Positions 11,449 through 23,823 of a stretch of 64,000 nucleotides of DNA are shown here, piece by piece. Source of the stretch: Pyrenochaeta sp. MPI-SDFR-AT-0127 (lineage: Eukaryota; Ascomycota; Dothideomycetes; Pleosporales; Cucurbitariaceae). The notes under the pieces are model-generated. The model did no database searches. It had not been told where the DNA came from and saw only the letters and a list, made by a program, of their open reading frames with translations. Position 1 is the first letter of the stretch, and each line of letters starts with the position of its first letter. The translations under genes and the position numbers were made by a program. The stretch covers positions 1 through 64,000 of the forward strand of contig JAGTJM010000087.1 of assembly GCA_020747015.1 (NCBI GenBank), read 5' to 3'.

Positions 11449-13263
11449 TCGCTTGTGATGAATGACGATGTGGATTTCAATTTGACAGCGCTTTTTGACC
11501 ACGACAGTACGGGACAAGATCATGTCTCTGTTGTATCTTGTCAATTGAGCGTCGGGGCCATTGAAGAAAATCTAAGCAACATTGCAGTCCCCCAGCCTTC
11601 TTCTCGGATGTCTGCTGGTCCTCCGAACCCTGTAGCCCTCAGCACATGGCCAACCTTGCTGCAGAGTAAGCGCCCAGCATGCTGAACAATCGGGCCGAAT
11701 ATGCAGGTGGAGCGTTCCGAGGGGCACTGACGTAAGCAACGTCCGACGAGGTCATTCTTCAGTAGCGATGTACGCACGCCGAGAAGTGTAGTTCATCTCG
11801 TGGCTCTCACGAATGATCTGCGCAAGGCCCGCTTTTGAACATGTATGGGCGCCGCAAACGTCAATGTGTTTCAGGTTTGTGGGCGAGCGGCAATGATTGA
11901 CGTCTTCTCGCCTTGTGCATGCATGACGTAACAACAGGCTAGCCCAATTGGACCCTGCATGTAGCTACTACAGTAAACCGTTGCAAGTCAAAGAAAAAAA
12001 TGGTTCAGGGCCGACTGCACGCTGGGGAGACCAAAAGCAGGCTGTGGTAATTGCTGCTGCTGCTGCTGCTACAGCCATGGCAGAGGGCATCCAGGGTGCG
12101 GGCCTGCTCCAGTGCCTGTCCATTGGGCGGCTGCAAGCCCAGTTTGGGCCCTCTTCCAAGGCCAGGATAAGAGGGCACTTTGCAGCAGGGTAGCTTGAGG
12201 CCGACGGGTCCGGGGCGAGCCTGTCGTGGAGCCCGTTCAACTTCTGGCAGACAGACTATGGGTGCTTGGGAGGCAGTCATGCCGGAGGTCCCGCGGCGTG
12301 TCCACCGTAGCTGAACCGTCTTTCGCGCGGAGATGCATAGTGTGCGTGGACCCCAAGGCGCCAAAGCAGAGGGGACATATCTTTGGTGCAAAGGACGCTT
12401 TTATGTGTGTGTGAGACGTGCAGCTGCTGGACCTTCTCCCTCCTCATCCGCTACATTTCAAAAGGACAGGAACCCGCCGCCGCCTGGCCGCCCTGCTCGC
12501 CAATCTTAGCCAGCCCACCAGGGAGTCCTGTGGAGAGAACCGAATTCCTTGCGGAGCGGACAGCCTATTGGGAAACCTAACAATCTGCACGACGGACGCG
12601 ATATAGCGATAGCGGCGTCATACCTCTCCACACACGGGGAGGACACAGGCAAGCCCTGCGGCGCATCACGGCAGACGCGCTTTCTGGGTTGGAAGAGGCT
12701 GCACATTCCATCGAGATTCCAGCGGGATTCCAGCGGTGCTCCAATGCACTCGCAGAGCTCGTCGCCACGGGCTGGACGCAGCAAGAAGATGGCGCCCGTC
12801 ATCGAGGTAAGGGCATCATCTCTCGCACATCTTGCACATCTTGCACATCTCACACCTGTCCAACACTCTCGCGTAGTCTGTCTGGCGCGTGCGGTCCAGT
12901 CTTGTTTGCGATGATGCAGCCGTGTATCGTCATATAGGTGGGCACGGGCCTTCTGCGTCATCGCTCTTTCCTGCTCCAAGCACCACCACGGCTCCTTCTC
13001 TTCTCGTGCATGCCCTCTCTCGCTCTAGCCAGTCGTCGTCCCCCAAACCGCCCTCTTCCCCCTCTCTTCACCACCTGTCCCGCTGCACTACTGCTGTTGG
13101 CCGATTCTCCTAGACACGGTTGCACGCGGCTGCCCTTTCTACGAGTTCCCTTTTCTTCCGTCTCTCCTTCCAGTTGAGCCTCATACCTGCCCCGCCATCC
13201 GCCCACCACCACCAACGGCTGCTTTGTAATTCCTCGCTCTGCTACCCTACACCAAGACTAAAC
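11449..13263. other. Intergenic and probable long leader of the kinase gene; short tandem repeats
   Basis: No protein-like frame. There is a GCT triplet run near 12050-12070 and a 9-nt tandem repeat (CTTGCACAT, about three copies) at 12821-12851. An isolated ATG near 12789 is followed after six codons by a good donor (GAGGTAAGG) and might be a leader exon. From about 12950 to 13260 the plus strand is strongly pyrimidine-rich, as expected for a fungal core promoter and 5' UTR. Confidence 0.5.
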
Positions 13264-15507
13264 ATGGCCGCGATACAGAACTTTAAGAATTTCCTGCGCC
13301 ATGGCAAGCAGGCCCGCCAGAATGCAGAGCCCACGACCAACGTGTCCAATGTCCACGCCCAGTCGCAACAACAGCGGCACCAGGCGCCCGACCCCGTCCA
13401 CCACGGCATCTCAGAGCCGGCAATGGACACGAGGCACCTGCAGCAGCAGCATGCCAACCCGTACGGCGACTTCTCCGTGGGTGCCGGCGCAGGCGACAAC
13501 CGCAACATTGCTGCGCAAGCTGGCGATGTGGCTGCCCGCGCCGCCGGCGACAAGCAAAAGCAGGCGGCAGCGGCGAAACAGGCCGGCGTCGACCCGTCGG
13601 TGCTCGAGCGCATCGTTGCCGAGGAGCGCGAGGCAAAGGGCAAGATGCCCCGATACCCTGGCCTCGAACGGTGGTCCCTGGTCGAGAAGATGGGTGACGG
13701 CGCTTTCAGTAATGTATACCGCGCCCGAGACACCACCGGGCAATGGGGCGAGGTCGCCATCAAGGTCGTTCGCAAGTTCGAGATGAACTCTCAGCAGGTC
13801 AGTATTGCCACTCCTCGCTGCTTTGCTCTGCCCCTGCTTGCCCAACTCCTACTGTCACTACTCCTTTCCAACTCGCATCACGTATGGACGATGTTCGGTG
13901 TTTTTTGGACGTTACCAACCCGAGGCCGGTGTAGGACAAGCACGTTCATCCCGACTTCAAGACGCCAAAAGCAGCCGAGGTGCGCTATTCTTCCCTTCGT
14001 TGATGCTCGACCCCAGTAGCATCAATCTCTCGTTCCAGTTTGGAGGCCCGGCACTGACGTAATGCCCTACAGAGAGCGAACATTCTCAAGGAGGTCCAGA
14101 TTATGCGCCAGCTTGATCACCCCAACATCGTCAAACTCATCGATTTTTCCGAGTCACGGCAGTACTACTACATCGTCTTGGAGCTATGTCCAGGTGGCGA
14201 GCTGTTCCACCAAATCGTACGTCTGACGTACTTCTCCGAAGATTTGTCACGGCACACCATCATCCAGGTTGCCAAGGCGTTACAGTACCTGCACGAAGAA
14301 GCAGGCGTCGTTCATCGGTTTGGACCCCCCCAGTGACATGATATCAAGTGCGTGATTACTGACGTCATACTTCAGAGACATCAAGCCAGAGAATCTTCTC
14401 TTCTATCCTACACCATTTGTCCCAACACGGAACCCAAAGCCCAGGGGCCCGGATGACGAGGACAAGGCCGACGAGGGTGAGTTTATCAAAGGCCAGGGTG
14501 CTGGTGGCATTGGCCTCATCAAAATTGCCGATTTTGGTCTGAGCAAGGTCATTTGGGACAGCCAAACCATGACGCCTTGTGGTACAGTCGGCTACACCGC
14601 GCCCGAGATTGTCAAGGACGAGCGGTACTCCAAGAGCGTCGACATGTGGGCATTGGGCTGCGTGCTCTACACCCTCCTCTGCGGCTTCCCGCCATTTTAC
14701 GACGAATCTATCCAAACCTTGACTGAAAAGGTTGCACGGGGACAATACACCTTCCTTTCCCCGTGGTGGGACGACATTTCCAAGTCTGCTCAAGATCTCG
14801 TCTCTCATCTTTTGACTGTGGACCCGGAGAAGAGATATGACATCAACCAGTTTTTGAACCACCCATGGATACGGGAGGCAGACGAGCCCACTTATTCTGC
14901 TCACGATGCTCCACCTCTGGCTACGCCTGCGGCAAGGAAGCAAGAGAGATTACAGCCAGACTTTTCCTACCTCGAGTCGCCGGGCGCTCGCCGACAGGAC
15001 TTCCGATCTCCCGGTGCCGTCAACCTGCGAGAAGTGTTTGATGTTGGCTATGCTGTGCATCGGCAAGAGGAAGAGGGCAAGCGACGGAAGAACTTCAAGC
15101 AAGGCTACCGAGGTGCAAACGCTATCAATTCTCTCAACGCGCTTGATGAGAACGAAGACGATGATGAATTTTCGGGCGAGTCTATAGCATACGAGGCCTC
15201 GTCACAGCATCCTCCCGCCAAGCTGCCAAAGTCTCAGGGCGCTGATGTGTCCTCGATGGAGCAGAAGATGCGCAACACTACGCTTTCAGCTGCCGCTCAA
15301 GTACGGCAGCAACAGACTGCGCCGCGACAACAGGAGCGCGGATATGGTCAGCATTCACCCGCTGTTGCGGCTGCAGCCAAGCGGCAGGTGAAGAACAAGG
15401 GTGCTTTTGAGCTCAACATGGACAGTGCAACACTGCTAGGTCGACGAGCGAAGAAACAACCTGAGCCAAGTAGTCTGAGGGAGCACATAACTGCTGGAGG
15501 TACATGA
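13264..15507 (+). CDS. srk1: Rck2/Srk1-type CaMK-family protein kinase (MAPK-activated stress kinase)
   Basis: Serine/threonine kinase of 651 residues matching fungal Rck2/Srk1, which acts below the Hog1/Sty1 stress MAPK. Exons are 13264-13797, 13935-13979, 14073-14317 and 14376-15507. The second is only 45 nt (DKHVHPDFKTPKAAE) and supplies a segment conserved in the family between the kinase Lys (VAIKVVRK) and RANILKEVQIMRQLDHPNIVKL. HRDIKPEN is rebuilt across the last intron. A long family-typical insert (RGPDDEDKADEGEFI) precedes DFGLSK; then come CGTVGYTAPEIVKDE and WALGCVLYTLLCGFPPF. The N-terminus is Gln/Ala-rich; the C-terminal 200 residues are the regulatory tail. All catalytic residues are present. 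The symbol is by homology to fission yeast. Confidence 0.92.
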
Positions 15508-16273
15508 CAATCAATGCCATTGGCAAAGGATTGGTAGACGAGCGTTTGACGACGAGCATGAGACGGATATCATGATGGCGTTTCCTTGATCACTCATTTC
15601 CATTTGGTTTATTATAAAGATTTTTTCTGTCTCGTCTCCTCTCTCATGGCATAGTTCAATCAGTGTATTTCAACAACCTTAGGGTGGAAGAGACGATGTG
15701 TCGACGTTTTGAGCATGGAGGTGTACTGTGCATCCATCTTGAATGGAGTAGGACTGCTGATGTTAGCAAATTAAATTCTCCTGAAATAGCTGTGCACTAT
15801 TCAAGCTTCCCGTGAGAGTGAAGTGTGGTCTCTCAATGAGCGGCCATTTAAAAAGGTATACTCAAAAGTGACTACTGAGAAATTATCGAGCGTGTATCTA
15901 AGTTCTTCAGCACTATATCTTTGCCTGAAACTAGACCCTCATTTTGTTTCCTACATAGTGTACTTTACAAAGCCTATTGCGACTGATTTGTTTAGTTCTT
16001 CTTGACATCAACCTGCACGAAAACAGTGGCTTTCCAAATCCCAACACACGGATTCCTTCTGAACAGCTCATACAGAAATTTCAGTGTAAAGCTTCTTTTG
16101 TTTTCATAGTCGAAATGAGATCAAATTTGGAATGATTAGAAAAGGCAGCCAAACCATCACCTTTGTAATGCCATTATAACGGGAGATCATGTAATATGAC
16201 ACTATGACTAGAGGTATTGTATTTAAAGACAATGTGATTAAAACATACAGAAAGAAAAATGTACACCCATTCC
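15508..16273. other. Intergenic between convergent genes
   Basis: Holds the 3' ends of the kinase and metallopeptidase transcripts. It is AT-richer than the flanking genes. No gene is seen. Confidence 0.5.
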
Positions 16274-18561
16274 TCAATGGTCGTAATCCATAGTATCATC
16301 GCTGTCTCCATCTCTGTCATCGTCGCACTCATCATCCCCATCCGCCATACCCGCCGTATTCTTCAACTCGGGTAAATCCCACACTGCCGCGGGAAGACCG
16401 TCGATACCAATGTCTTTGGGCGCAGTGAGGATTCCAAACTCGACGACGCCGTTGAAACTATGCTTTGCGCTCTTGCCGTAGAATCCCACAATGACTTCGT
16501 TGGGAGACGGTTCGAGCTTTTTGATACTCGACGAGTCATGTCCGTGGTTGAGCTCTCCTGCCGCAGAGCCGTCGGAGAGGTACATGCGCACGCCGTCCAT
16601 GACGGAGCCGTAGTTGTTGTTGACTTCGATGGACGTGATTTCCACACCAGAGGGGAGGTTGATCTTCTCGGATGCATGGCCTCCAAAGTGGTGCTCCCGG
16701 CCGTGGACACGCATCGGGCCCCAATGCGATTTATGTCCGTCGGCGTACTTGACTACGCCGCCGTCCCAGATGCAGCCGACGCGCAGGTCGATCGAGGTCG
16801 CGCGGTGCAAGGTACCGTCTTTACCCTTTTCGCAGAGAAGTTGCGCCCATTCGTACATTTCTTCGTTGTCTTCTGCGCCCTCGTCAGAAGCGTTGCCGCA
16901 TACTGAGCGCTTGAGTAGACGGATTGCGCTCCCGGGGATCTTGACAAAGGTCTTTGCCGCGAGTAGCTTCCATACGTTGTTCACGGTAAGCTCTTTGCCG
17001 TTGAAGCCGAGGACTTGCATGCGGAGGGGAGTCGTGCGGTCGAAGCGCTGCTCCAGTTCGGTTTCAGTGTAGCGAAGCTCTTTAGCTAGATTGGTCGCGG
17101 TGGGCTCCGCTTCGTGCTTGTTAGCAAAAGATACACGGGCGATTCCACATGGGGCACTGATGGATAGCGTCGCGGTAGTCTCGTCTACATCTGATTCATC
17201 GAAGATGGAATGAGCTACTGGTGCCGCGTTTCGCTCCTCGATGGGAAGTACGGGATCAGTTGGTAAGCGGAAATGGGGAAGCATTCGGAAGGCAAGCGCA
17301 TCGGCGAGGTTCCATCGAGCATTGTTTAGTGTCTCGTCGTCGATGATTGAAGCTTGTGCTTTGAGATGGCGACCGTTGGCAGTCTTGGAAAGAAAGTGCT
17401 TAGGCCAGTCCTGAGCATATCCACGCTCCATGATCCCGGGGCGATGGGGAGATCCAAAGGCATGACCGACTTCGTGAAGATGTGCGCCTTGTCCGATTGT
17501 GCATGCTTCCCACATGGTCCCGCACTCGCCATTATCATTTCCCACCTTGTCTCCAGGTGCTCGTGTGTCTGTCAAACACGCAGTGACTTCTTCCAGAAAA
17601 CGTGGCCACGAGTAGGTCAAGTGGCTGCCGAACATTCCAAGCGAGACGCCATCAGGGTTGTGGCAGCCCAAAGCTGCGTGGCCAAGGATAAGTTTCTTGG
17701 AGATGTTATAGTGAGAGTCGAGGATCAAGCCCGCAACGATAGGGCGAGCATCGGATGTGAATGGTCCTCCTGCAGTCTTTAGAGCACCTGTAAAGATGTC
17801 GAATAGTTCGTCCTTTCTGGGCGCATAAGGATTCTGCTGTGCGAGGTTGGCATCACGGATCTCCTTTGTCGACTTGTCGGAGCGGATCAAGTGGACTTTT
17901 GCTGTTGATCGCATCGCACTACCACAATCTAGCGAGCCGTCATGACCTGCTTGGAGGAACTCCCGGCTAACAGTATCGGCAATCCATTCTTCATCGAACC
18001 TGAAAGTACGCCTTCCAAGTCCTTTCAGCCTCATGTCCTCGGCGGTCATGGCCTGCCACATGTACGCTGTCATGCGAAGCTTCGCAACAGCCGCGTCCAG
18101 AGTGGAGTGAGCGGACGACAGCCCACCTGCCTTGTGTGGCGGGCAGTCGATGAGACATGGCGAATCCGCAGCGACCATTATGGCGAGATGTAGCGGTGGT
18201 TGTTGCAGAAGCGGAATATAGTTCACACTGATTTCGACAGTGTGTTCGAGACAATCATTACACACATAGGCCAGCTCCAAATTGTTGAGACCGGGTGAAA
18301 GCATGACGAGAGCCTTGAAGTTTCCGCCCGCTGTGGGCCAAGTCTGCTCAGGAAAGTTCTCACTATTGTTTGCACCCTTGGTGACAATATGGATGTAGCT
18401 TCCATCCGTGGCGTCGAGTGCACAAGTTCCGGTGACGAGAAGGCAGCGCTGAAAATATGTTAATAAGAAACAACGAAAACATTTGCCGACAAACTGACCT
18501 GGTGGACCGTCTCTCCATTCTCAAGATTGGTAATTCGGAGGGGAGTTGAAACTGGAGCCAT
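16274..18561 (-). CDS. Putative zinc metallopeptidase with C-terminal jacalin-like domain (yeast YIL108W family)
   Basis: Two-exon gene of 745 residues (18499-18561 and 16274-18448). The first exon encodes MAPVSTPLRITNLENGETVHQ and joins in frame to the long exon. The zinc motif is HLHEVGHAFGSPHRPGIM at about residue 335, an HExxHxxxxxH signature with a following Met as in metzincin-like enzymes. The last 140 residues (WDGGVVKYADGHKSHWGPMRV, the EKINLPSGVEITSIEVNNN region, VGFYGKSA) have the Gly-rich beta-prism pattern of jacalin-type lectins. Peptidase plus jacalin is known for fungal relatives of yeast YIL108W, which are annotated as putative metallopeptidases of undefined substrate. There is no signal peptide, so it is probably intracellular. 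The extreme C-terminus is acidic (Asp/Glu run). Confidence 0.88.
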
Positions 18562-19632
18562 GTTGACGCAGATCCAAGATTGTTATGGAGTTTAGATTCT
18601 AATCAATTGCGTAAAAATTTCAGAAAAGATAGAAAATGGCTGCTATGCGTCTGGTAATAGGTGAGCCAATGTGCAAAGAGGAATAAACTCTGATATCCCA
18701 TTCTTCATAATGTTCTTCGTCTTTAAGTACCTCTGAAGGATTTCTGGTCTGATATTAATGGACAGGCAGATGCCCTAAAATGGACTAGTGCGACATCGCT
18801 GCCTGGGCCCAGTACAAGTATAGTCAGTAGTTCAGGGGAAAAGTGTCACTAGTTTATACCATGGAATAATGTGCAGCGGGAAAAATGCAAGTGCTTACTC
18901 GAAGGCGGTAGCAGATACCCGGCGAGAGAGAGCCAAAGGTGTAAGGGCGTCTGAGGAGATCGATTCGACATCTTCCATGACTCCGAAGAGTTTTATTCTC
19001 ATACGCCCATGCAATTCTAAGGCCAGATAATGTGAAGAGATTATTATCGATGGCATGGATCCACAAGTATCCAGGTTCTAAATAATCTGGGCTGGACTCC
19101 TACAGAATTGGTGCCGTGAACGCCTTCCGAGAAATCAACGAGATGACAGAATATGCCAGCGCTGAAGATGCCATTTGAGGTAATTATCGATCCAATACCA
19201 ATCGCAACTAGCGATAGACAAGAATCAAAGTCCAGAAGCATGGAGATATCATCCTTGGTCGTGGAGAGTGATGACAAACGACGAGAGGCTTCATATTGGT
19301 ATTATGGCACGAAATACGATAGCAAAATACGGCCAATAGTGTCTTCCTCGATACTACCCTCTCGTATCATTGACATGTCAGATTTCACTTGTTCTGAGTG
19401 AGGGACGACCAAGGTCTTGCTAAGGTGTTCTCGAAGGCGCTCGAAGAATCACGTGGCGCTTGGCTAAGCAGTGGCGCTAGCTGCACGCTACCATTGAGCT
19501 TCGCGCATCGCGACTTTTCCGCCTCGCGCCCTCACGACAACGACGACGTCCGCCACCCCATAAATACCCCCCGTCATCGCACTCTCTACACACCTCCCCC
19601 CGCATCACCGATTCAGAAATCTCATCATAGCC
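18562..19632. other. Divergent intergenic region
   Basis: Holds the promoters of the metallopeptidase (minus) and the U2AF subunit (plus). A TATA-like CATAAATA lies about 70 nt before the U2AF start. No gene is seen. Confidence 0.5.
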
Positions 19633-20333
19633 ATGGCAAACTATCTCGCCTCCATCTTCGGTACCGAGCAGGACAAAGTCAACTGCTCCTTCTACTACAA
19701 GATTGGCGCATGCCGCCACGGCGACCGCTGCTCGCGCAAACATGTCAAGCCGTCCTACTCGCAGACTATTCTGCTGCCCAACCTTTACCAGAACCCGGCG
19801 TACGACCCAAAGAACAAGATGAACCCGCAACAGATGCAGATGCACTTTGATGCGTTTTACGAGGACATTTGGTGCGAGCTGTGCCAGTACGGCCTAGTGG
19901 AGGAGCTGGTCGTCTGCGATAATAATAATGACCGTATGTACTCTCCCTGACTGTGTCGCTAGTTCTGTAAAGAATATATGCTAACACTAATGAATCAGAT
20001 CTCATCGGCAACGTCTACGTCCGTTTCAAGTACGAGGAAGACAGCCAAAAAGCCTGCGACGCACTCAATTCGCGGTGGTATGCCGGTCGGCCTATATACT
20101 GCGAGCTCTCGCCCGTGACGGATTTCCGCGAAGCTTGTTGTCGGCTGAATAGTGGAGAAGGCTGTGTGCGCGGCGGCTTTTGCAATTTCATTCATCGCAA
20201 GGAACCCACGGCAGAACTCGATCGCGAGCTCGACATGAGCACACGTAAATGGCTCAAAGAGAGGGGCAGGGATGCAAGGAGCATGTCACGCAGCCCGACT
20301 CCCCCAGCTGCTGGTGGGGCGAAGAGGTTTTAG
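19633..20333 (+). CDS. uaf2: U2 snRNP auxiliary factor, small subunit (U2AF35/U2AF23)
   Basis: Splicing factor that recognises the AG of the 3' splice site as the small partner of U2AF large subunit. The protein is 211 residues from two exons (19633-19933, 19999-20333). The first CCCH zinc finger is CSFYYKIGACRHGDRCSRKH near the N-terminus. The atypical RRM (UHM) follows, with DAFYEDIWCEL and, across the intron, HLIGNVYVRFKYEEDSQKA. The second zinc finger lies in CCRLNSGEGCVRGGFCNFIH. The C-terminus is a short basic and Ser-rich stub without the long RS tail of animals, as usual in fungi. The gene is complete and highly conserved; the symbol is by homology to fission yeast. Confidence 0.96.
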
Positions 20334-21020
20334 ATAGCCGACCATGTGACAGCGATGGAGTGACTGGAAATCCCGCAATGGCGGACAAGTATACTGCGAA
20401 AATACAGTAAGAGCACATGGAACCAAGGTGGAGGATGAAGTGGGGATGGATCGGAGTTTGGGCGTTGCAGATTCGGACACCCGCTGATTCGGCTGTCCGG
20501 GCTTGATGATACCTTTGTATATCATTTGACGGCGTTTCTTGGTTGGCCTGTACAGTTCTTAGCTTACCATGGCGACGCGTCGCTAAAAGCGTATAAGTAG
20601 ACAACACGTAAAAGACTCATGTTAATTCAATATCCAGCTCGGCCCTTTGACGAAACGTTATCTATGTGAACGGAGAGGCATGCATGCACAAGATGTCAAA
20701 AATGCCGCACTAGTGTGAAATGTTGGGTTCAAGTGTAAAAGGTAGAAGAAAGTAAATATTGCGTTTGGCTCTTTTAGTAGTAGCCTGGTATCATCTATGA
20801 AAATGAACAAACAAAAAGAAGCGCTCAAACCAGCATCTCTGATGCACCTGGTATTCGCGAAAAACCCTAAGAGCCCATTGCTCTCTGTGACGCCGTCCAT
20901 GCATGATGTGTATATATGCTCCCTGATAGCCTGCCCATGCCATGCCCAATATGCCCAATGAAGAAAAGTCCCGAATGCGTTCGCGGTCCCGCCGATCAAT
21001 GTCGTCTCACTCGTATCCTC
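20334..21020. other. Intergenic between convergent genes
   Basis: Contains the 3' ends of the U2AF and tail-anchored protein genes. No protein-like frame. Confidence 0.5.
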
Positions 21021-21689
21021 TCATATGATCTTCTTGCTCTTGAGGATCAGCAAAGTGGTTACTATTGCCGCCACAAGGAGCAAGAAGCACAGCCAAAAGA
21101 TCCAGCATATCCACGTTCGCTGGCGTCGCTTCTTCCTCTGGCTCTCGAGCCATGAGTTTCTGTTAGAAGGGTCAGCCGTGATTGTGGTCCAGAACCGATG
21201 TGTGGTTGGGCGGCCAGAGAGGGTGAGTGTTGAGCTGTTGGTGTAACGGTTGAAAGAACGGTGTGAAAAGGAGGGACGTCTGGTGGTTGCTGCAAAGGCT
21301 GGTTGGGGAGGTGAAAGGGGGACATCTGTGGAGGGTTGTATACTTGGTCGAAGGAGTGGTTTTGTCGAAGGCGTCTTTTGCAGCTTGGAACGTCGTCGCT
21401 TTGGTGATTGTGGTTGTCGCGAGGGCCTCTCCGATGGGGATGATTGCATAGCAGGTAACGACAATGGTGAATGAACAGCAACAGGAGATATCAACGCCAT
21501 GGGCGGGATATCAAGAGACAAAGGCGTTCGCGGTGTGGATGGTGCAAGTGGCGTGCGCGAAGGGGAAGAATGGGAAGGGACGTACGAATGCTTCATGTCT
21601 GGTCGCTTCGTCATCTCTTCCTTTGCTGCTTCGTCCTGGTGCACGGCGATGCTGAAGCGCCGCCAGAAGTTGGGGTCGCGGACGACCAT
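21021..21689 (-). CDS. Predicted tail-anchored membrane protein, unknown function
   Basis: Single-exon frame of 222 residues. It begins MVVRDPNFWRRFSIAVHQDEA, then has a long low-complexity region rich in Ser, Pro and Arg (about residues 35-170). A basic segment SQRKKRRQRTW leads directly into one strong hydrophobic helix (ICWIFWLCFLLLVAAIVTTL) that ends eight residues before the C-terminus. This layout, disordered cytosolic part plus a single C-terminal helix, is that of a tail-anchored protein. No enzymatic domain is recognised. A longer overlapping frame upstream in another register has leader-like composition and is not preferred. Confidence 0.75.
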   Translation of the reverse strand: MVVRDPNFWRRFSIAVHQDEAAKEEMTKRPDMKHSYVPSHSSPSRTPLAPSTPRTPLSLDIPPMALISPVAVHSPLSLPAMQSSPSERPSRQPQSPKRRRSKLQKTPSTKPLLRPSIQPSTDVPLSPPQPAFAATTRRPSFSHRSFNRYTNSSTLTLSGRPTTHRFWTTITADPSNRNSWLESQRKKRRQRTWICWIFWLCFLLLVAAIVTTLLILKSKKII

Positions 21690-23091
21690 GGTGAAGTTGC
21701 GTGAGGGAGTATCTTTGTTCGTGGATTGGGAGTATGGGGCGACAATAAGGTGAGGCGAGACAGTGCAGGTCGGCTATGGTTGAGGTAAGAGCATTCGAGG
21801 TTGCAGAAGAGTGTTGGTATTTTGGTTCGTGACAACGTGCTTGTCTGAGGCGAAGGATTGTCCGATATGCGTAAAAAAGGATCCTGTAGGCAAGCTCGTT
21901 CAAGGTATGGCCAACGAATCCTAGTGGTGTCTGAGACAATGGCGTGGTCCTCCGAATTATCGATTGTCGAAAGCGTGTTGTTCCACGCGGGGTCTGAGAA
22001 ATTATAGAAGTGTCGTCACCTCGGGATGTGTGTAATGTCGCACTGCAACACCCGAGATTTGATGTGGGGAAGCAAATGGTGAAGGCAGGTGACCCGCTGT
22101 ACTTGTGGAATGAGAAGTTTTGAGTTGCAGGGTTGATCGTCGATGGGTCGGAAGAAGAGAAATGTAGGCTGTTGGCGGTAATAAGAAAAGGAATGAAAGC
22201 AGTAGATGCGAGTAGAAGGCAGCTTTCAAAGCGCAGACATGGAGACGGAGGGTGACGGTGAAGGAGAGTCACGACACAGAGTAGACGGACATGGCATACT
22301 TAACCCTAGTTGCCCTACAGACCCCTAGCACAACAGGCGACAATTCGCGGACCCATGTGATGTAACATGGCCGCTTGGAACGAGTGTCAACCAAGTATTT
22401 GATGCTGTCCTAACGAGGGTTACCAGTGTGCTGGTGCCCCATTGTTTGAACATTTTGCGTGGGCCTTGGAGTGGACTGAGTGTGGCCAGTCAGAGGACGC
22501 AGCGGTGAAGCGAAGTTGGGGGATCCTGGCCAGGCGATCGATGAGACGCACGGCGGCAACGCGCGGGAGATTGGGGACGAGGATTCGAGACAAGGACGGG
22601 CGCGTGATTGGCAAATGCTTCGCCAGAGGGCACATGCGGGTTCTGCGCGGCCTTCTCGAAGCTGAAGGGGCGTGAAGCGGTACAAAAGGAGCACTTGTGC
22701 TGCCTGCTGTGTAAGGGGATGTCTTTACGGGTCATCAGTAGTCATGAGTAGTCATTAGCAGTCGAGGCAGTCAAGGCAGTCGCAGCCGTAATGGCAGCAG
22801 CGACCTACCAGCACGAGCATCATGGTCGGGTTGCGCTTTCCTTTCGCTGATTCACCGCGACTGCCACGTTTTGAAACAGGACGCTAAACGCAAAACATGA
22901 CTTGCGCATCGGCCCCAGGCAAATGCCCTGCGCAAGCCTCAGCGCGGATCCACCCGACGCCTTTGCTGTTGACGCTCATCTTCCGGCCGTTGAGGTTCCC
23001 TAGACTTATTTGGCCAACCCCCGGTCCGGCTTGACAATTGCTCTCACAGCGCCCATCAAAGTGTTTCGGGGTAATCAGGCCAGTAATTGAA
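21690..23091. other. Divergent intergenic region with degenerate tandem repeat
   Basis: Holds promoters in both directions. At 22731-22784 there is a degenerate tandem array of AGTCAT/GCAGTC-like units (about 7-9 nt), roughly 310-360 nt upstream of the GIG1-type start. No gene is seen; long frames here are shadows with high Pro, Ser or Arg content. Confidence 0.5.
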
Positions 23092-23823
23092 ATGCCGCAC
23101 GAGGAGCCACTCCCCTTCTGGCTCGTCAACGTCCCAAGAGATCAATGGCCGACTGAGTGTCCGGAGTTTCTCAAGGCGTGTGGAGAGAAGGATCGGAGAA
23201 TTATTGGGACCCCGGATGAGCAATATACCTTATTAACATGGGACGAGGTGCAACAAATCGTCGGTATGATGATCCCGCCCCCGTGATCACGCTCAATACA
23301 CACGAAACGGCGCTGACAATTATCGGCAGCCATAGACCGTGTAGACAAATTCCATAGACTCCCAAGCGAATTGCGACGCTATCGACAGTATACACATCGC
23401 CTGGTCAAGGAGTACGGCAGCATCATGAACTTCATCGTCAACGAGCGCTTGCAGTGGGACACCATGCAGCCTAAAGGCCCGCCCTTTGAGTATGCAGAAG
23501 ATGTCAAGATTCTCTACAACGACTGGCCGTATGGCCTCGACCCTCGTATCGTGCACCTCGTCGTCTGGACGAAGTTTGAACTCGAGGATGACCCGGAGAC
23601 GGGCCTTTCGACCCCAGAGTCGCGTCGAGAGATTGAGCAGTATGTGCACAAGACGTTCGCATCGAGAGTGCACGAGTTTGTTTGGTTCAAGAACTGGAAG
23701 AGCTTGAAGAGTGTGCACGCTGTAGAGCACTTCCACGTTATGCTCTACAACCCAGATGCCGAGTTCCTCAAGGAGATTACGAATGGCGACGTGCCCATGA
23801 CCGAGAAGTTTGTTACAGCTTGA
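23092..23823 (+). CDS. GIG1: DUF3605 / GIG1-type (N-acetylglucosamine-induced protein 1) family
   Basis: Protein of 221 residues from two exons (23092-23263, 23330-23823). Matches to the DUF3605 family are the N-terminal PLPFWLVNVPRDQWPTECPEF, the LPSELRRYRQY segment after the intron, PFEYAEDVKILYNDWPYG, IVHLVVWTKFELEDDP, and VEHFHVMLYNPD close to the end. The family founder, Candida GIG1, is induced by N-acetylglucosamine; the biochemical activity is not established. An in-frame Met 18 codons upstream could extend the protein, but MPHEEPLPFW agrees better with the usual family start. The WFKNWKSLKSV segment is well kept, so the copy should be functional. Confidence 0.85.

Noticed and set aside
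21511..22272. 253-codon frame on the minus strand upstream of and overlapping the tail-anchored protein gene
   Set aside because: Its composition (many Ser, Thr, His, Pro and Arg, no regular hydrophobic pattern) is shadow-like, and it overlaps the better-supported 222-residue frame in another register.
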